From contig NZ_KQ949112.1 in NCBI RefSeq assembly GCF_001514305.1, positions 39,186-103,185 on the forward strand: a DNA stretch of 64,000 nt, given 5' to 3'. The notes beneath the pieces were generated by a model. That model saw nothing but the letters and a program-made list of their open reading frames with translations. It had not been told where the DNA came from and did not search any database. A program made the translations under genes and the position numbers. The stretch is from Streptomyces dysideae (GTDB lineage: Bacteria > Actinomycetota > Actinomycetes > Streptomycetales > Streptomycetaceae). Position 1 is the stretch's first letter, and each line of letters opens with the position of its first letter. Positions 61,626 to 64,000 of the stretch are shown piece by piece.

Positions 61626-62729
61626 TCATGCCCGTACGGTCCCGAACCGGATGTCGTGCGACACCTCCGGGTGCAGGACCTTCAGCATCCGCTCCCCCTC
61701 GGCGGCGACGTCCGCCCGCTGCGCCTCGGTGAGCGTGCCGAAGGGCTCGACGATCAGCGTGTCCTCCGCCAACTTCCATACGCCTGCCAGGAATCCGTCG
61801 ACGAGGAGGGTGCGGTATGCCTGGTTGCCCTGCCAGTTGCTGCCCCGGTGCTCGGGCGGTACGACTCGGGTGCGGTCGGCGTGGGAGAGCAGGAGGTTGT
61901 CGAACTCGGGGAGGAAGCGGGGCGGGGCCGGGGTGTCCGGGTCGGGGCGCGGGGCGTCGGGGAGATCGAAGAGTTCGACGCCGTTGTCGTCGCGGAAGGT
62001 GACGAGGTCGGGGCGGAGCCGTTCGAAGGCGTCGCGCAGACGGGTCAGCCCGGCCCAGGTCTGCATGTCCTTGACGGAGGCCGGCCCGAAGGCGGCGAGG
62101 TAGCGCAGGGCGGTGGCGTCCGGCACCGGGACGGGCTCGGCGGGGCGGCCCAGCCAGTGCTCTGCGGTGGTGAGGGCGACCTGGCCGCTGCTGCCCCACA
62201 GTCCGCGCGGGGTGACCTGGACGAGCGGGAGCTTGCAGCGGGCGGCGACGGCCAGGGCCTGCGGGTCGGCGGCCGGCCACTCGGCGAGCAGGGCCTCGCG
62301 CAGCTGCTTCATGGTGCGCGGCTCAGTCTCGACGAAGTCACGGGCGAGGGCGGCGAGGCGGTCGAGGTCGACGCCGACGAGACCCTCGCGGAAGTTGGTG
62401 AGCTCACGGTCCCGGGCCGCCTGCACCAGCGGGCGCAGGGTGAGACAGTCGTCAGCTGTGTGGGTGTGGATGGTCGAGCGCATGGTCACGATGCGGACGA
62501 CCTCGCGGTCGGCCATGAGCGTGGACAGCTCCCGCGGGGCGAACCCGTCGAGGCGGGTGGCGAGCGCGTAGTACGGCGGCTTGACGTTCTGCGCCTGGAG
62601 GCCGAGGAGGTGCTCGACGGCCGCCTTCGCCGACCGGGGCGAGCGGCGCAGCAGCAGTTGCCGGTCGAGGGTCGCGCGGTTGAGGGCGCGGGTGCCGAGC
62701 ACGGGGGCCGTCGCGGTCGTCTTCGTCAT
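61626..62729 (-). CDS. HTH_42/AlkZ-like DNA-binding protein
   Basis: A 367-residue protein from ATG at 62729. The N-terminal LNRATLDRQLLLRRSPRSAKAAVEHLLGLQAQNVKPPYYALATRLDGFAPRELSTLMADREVVRIVTMRSTIHTHTADD matches the winged-helix DNA-binding superfamily (formerly DUF1006) that includes the AlkZ/AlkX DNA glycosylases. The catalytic QxQ motif is present as QAQ. Remaining domains (YLAAFGPASVKDMQTWAGLTRLRDAFERL; DNLLLSHADRTRVVPPEHRGSN) are conserved in the family. In Streptomyces such enzymes excise bulky or cross-linked alkylated bases from antibiotics such as azinomycin; here there is no biosynthetic cluster nearby, so a general repair role is equally possible. Confidence 0.85.
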   Translation of the reverse strand: MTKTTATAPVLGTRALNRATLDRQLLLRRSPRSAKAAVEHLLGLQAQNVKPPYYALATRLDGFAPRELSTLMADREVVRIVTMRSTIHTHTADDCLTLRPLVQAARDRELTNFREGLVGVDLDRLAALARDFVETEPRTMKQLREALLAEWPAADPQALAVAARCKLPLVQVTPRGLWGSSGQVALTTAEHWLGRPAEPVPVPDATALRYLAAFGPASVKDMQTWAGLTRLRDAFERLRPDLVTFRDDNGVELFDLPDAPRPDPDTPAPPRFLPEFDNLLLSHADRTRVVPPEHRGSNWQGNQAYRTLLVDGFLAGVWKLAEDTLIVEPFGTLTEAQRADVAAEGERMLKVLHPEVSHDIRFGTVRA

Positions 62730-62834
62730 GCGGCCCACGCTAGTGAGACTTGCGGACACCCTCGGTCCGCAACTCTCACCGAATCCCGCAGTGCGTGGCC
62801 ACGCGTACGACGGAGCCTCCTGCGCGGTGGGCGT

Positions 62835-62953
62835 CGCGCTGGCAGCATGTCGGCCAGGACCTGCTTGAACTCACCTGCGCGGGCCTTCTCGCCCAGCGGG
62901 CTGAGCCCGGCGGCCTCCACCCGCACGAGCACGTCGTGCTCCCCCACGACGGG
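62835..62953 (-). pseudogene. Quinone oxidoreductase (MDR family) N-terminal fragment
   Basis: About 38 codons on the minus strand read VGEHDVLVRVEAAGLSPLGEKARAGEFKQVLADMLP. This is the first catalytic-domain strand-helix of zinc-independent medium-chain dehydrogenases (VLVRVEAAGLNPxD(x)KxRxG). The first and last parts are missing: coding stops at 62953 where an unrelated plus-strand fragment begins, and ends by 62835. It is a gene scar. Confidence 0.65.
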
Positions 62954-62954
62954 C

Positions 62955-63212
62955 TCGACGCTGCTGGAGCTGCCGGATCCGCAGCCGCCCGCGCCGGCCC
63001 CGAAACTGCCGGCCCAACCGGCCTACCAGCAGATCACGGCGCTGCTTGCTGCGGCCGACGCGCCGCTGTGGGTGCGGCGGGTGTGCGAGGCGATGGGCAT
63101 GGAGATCGCGCCCAGCGACATCAACAACACCCGCCTGAATCCCACGCGGCTGACCGAGCGCGGAATCCTGGTCGAGACCGAGCAGGGCTTGTGCACCCAG
63201 CCGCGGCCGTAG
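62955..63212 (+). pseudogene. C-terminal fragment of a transposon-associated wHTH protein
   Basis: The plus-strand frame ending at the TAG 63210-63212 reads LPAQPAYQQITALLAAADAPLWVRRVCEAMGMEIAPSDINNTRLNPTRLTERGILVETEQGLCTQPRP. The spacing AYQxIxxLL...MRxKxLxRLxxRGIlxExExGLF is that of the winged-helix C-terminus of small proteins often found beside Streptomyces insertion elements. It has no upstream partner; the previous sequence is the antisense of the oxidoreductase fragment, so only the C-terminal third survives. Confidence 0.55.
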
Positions 63213-63289
63213 CCGCCCGGCGACGCTGCGGCCGGCCCGCCTGCTCCTCCCGAAAGGGTGGAACAGACATCAACTCACGTACGACCCTC

Positions 63290-63718
63290 TCAGGACTGCA
63301 ACTGGGCGAAGAGCGTCGCCAGGTCGATGAGGCCCCAGTGCTCGGTGAGCTTCCCGTCGGCCACCTTGAACATGCGGACCTCCAGCACCTTGATCGATCG
63401 GCCGGTGGCGGGAGTGCCGTTGAAGGGCCCGGTGTTCGTGCCGGTGAGGATGAAGCTGACCGCGAACCAGTCGTCCTCGGCGATGACACGGACCGGCGTG
63501 GCGGCGAAGTCGGGGACCGCGTCGAGGAACGACGCCAGCACCGCGCGGGTCTCCTCGAGGCCGGTGGCGGTGCCGTCGGCGGCGTGGTTGCGGAAGTCCG
63601 GCGCGTACAGGGCGAACAGGGCGTCGAGGTCACGCAGGTTGACGCGCCTGACGTACTCATCGGCAAGTCGGTGCAAGTCGGCGGTGGACGTTCGGGTCTC
63701 GACGTTCGAGGAAGACAT
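63290..63718 (-). CDS. SnoaL-like nuclear-transport-factor-2-fold protein
   Basis: A 142-residue protein from ATG at 63718, preceded by GGAG. DLHRLADEYVRRVNLRDLDALFALYAPDFRNHAADGTATGLEETRAVLASFLDAVPDF and the final strands VRMFKVADGKLTEHWGLIDLATLFAQL match the NTF2-like SnoaL/ketosteroid-isomerase superfamily. His in RNHA and Asp/His pairs in the cavity may be catalytic. Members range from polyketide cyclases to stress proteins; no substrate can be named. It faces an ene-reductase gene end, and the two could share a small catabolic operon. Confidence 0.8.
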   Translation of the reverse strand: MSSSNVETRTSTADLHRLADEYVRRVNLRDLDALFALYAPDFRNHAADGTATGLEETRAVLASFLDAVPDFAATPVRVIAEDDWFAVSFILTGTNTGPFNGTPATGRSIKVLEVRMFKVADGKLTEHWGLIDLATLFAQLQS

Positions 63719-63875
63719 GTGCTTCTCCAATATGGATGGATGGACGGAGCGGCTCCGCCCCGGTGATGGACAGTGGAATCGGGTCGAGCTGGCGGGTTGG
63801 ACGAGCAGGGTCTGGCGATGGCGCCGGGCAGCGGCTGCTTCTTCTCGCGGCGGCGAAGCGCCCGGTCGGGGTTTG

Positions 63876-64000
63876 TCAGGCGGTGAGGGTGGGGTAGTCG
63901 GTGTAGCCGGCTGCGCCGCCGCCGTAGATGGTGGCGGGGTCGGGGGTGTTCAGCGGCGCGCCGGTGCGTACGCGCTCGACCAGGTCGGGGTTGGCGAGGG
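63876..64000 (-). CDS. Alkene reductase (Old Yellow Enzyme/NemA family), 3' end
   Basis: About 40 codons on the minus strand (stop at 63876) read ANPDLVERVRTGAPLNTPDPATIYGGGAAGYTDYPTLTA. This is the C-terminus of Old Yellow Enzyme-family flavin reductases such as N-ethylmaleimide reductase (FANPDLVxRLRxGxPLNxPDxxTFYGGGxxGYTDYP), which reduce activated alkenes with NAD(P)H. The rest lies beyond the window. It reads in the same direction as the SnoaL-like gene. Confidence 0.85.
   Translation of the reverse strand, partial: LANPDLVERVRTGAPLNTPDPATIYGGGAAGYTDYPTLTA

Overview
The window looks like a stretch of a Streptomyces (or close relative) chromosome. It has very high G+C, G/C third positions, GTG starts and ATGA/GTGA gene overlaps. 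Its families are typical of Streptomyces: a LAL regulator, HxlR, a TIGR04222 protein, DUF5955, an actinobacterial mce operon and an S. griseus-type trypsin. An R4-phage-type integrase sits in the acyl-CoA synthetase gene that this phage is known to target. No rRNA, tRNA, CRISPR array or intact insertion sequence was seen. The window starts in the 3' end of a probable malate synthase gene and ends inside a probable ene-reductase gene.

Layout. (1) 1-2.4 kb: malate synthase tail, a translationally coupled HipA-like kinase/SelT-W-H pair, and a decayed PIN toxin. (2) 2.4-4 kb: a nitronate monooxygenase/FabK-like gene behind three tandem palindromic operators. (3) 4-12 kb: a complete narGHJI respiratory nitrate reductase operon on the minus strand. 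It is flanked by relics: a GAF fragment of a redox-sensor kinase, a frameshifted hemerythrin and a stray NarI tail. (4) 12.5-18 kb: an IS110-type relic, two divergent NIS siderophore synthetase genes, and a two-gene VWA/membrane-protein operon. (5) 18-24 kb: an HxlR regulator divergent from an aminotransferase, a large membrane protein followed by a DUF5955-type protein that share an unusual Gly-rich motif, a small unknown gene and a thioesterase. (6) 24-30 kb: a deletion scar joining two truncated genes, a xanthine-permease pseudogene, then the purine catabolic genes (8-oxoguanine deaminase, uricase, HIU hydrolase, OHCU decarboxylase) with a YheO-like regulator. (7) 30-35.6 kb: methyltransferase, phosphoglucomutase, a truncated ATPase with its partner, and a membrane-anchored ECF sigma factor. 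(8) 35.6-46.4 kb: a complete mce lipid-import operon (ATPase, two permeases, six Mce proteins, two Mas-type proteins). (9) 46.5-52.5 kb: the glyoxylate branch (hydroxypyruvate isomerase, tartronate semialdehyde reductase, glyoxylate carboligase), with a catalase relic where a catalase gene would be expected. (10) 52.5-61.5 kb: orphan R4-type integrase and hybrid att site, broken fadD coupled to an intact acyl-CoA synthetase, a GAF-LuxR regulator, a LAL regulator and a secreted trypsin. (11) 61.6-64 kb: an AlkZ-like protein, fragments, a SnoaL-like protein and the ene-reductase end.

How it fits together. The purine genes take guanine derivatives and urate to allantoin. Glyoxylate released downstream would be used by malate synthase or by Gcl-GlxR-Hyi. 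The hyi and gcl promoters carry the same double operator (one perfect TTCCG-N5-CGGAA plus one imperfect copy, centres 21 bp apart), which points to one IclR/AllR-type regulator. Several members of the known Streptomyces pathway (permease, catalase) are decayed here. The most novel-looking element is the 27-residue motif shared by the C-terminus of the large membrane protein and the N-terminus of the next protein. It resembles a matched-motif signalling pair. All assignments are from reading the sequence; no database search was run.
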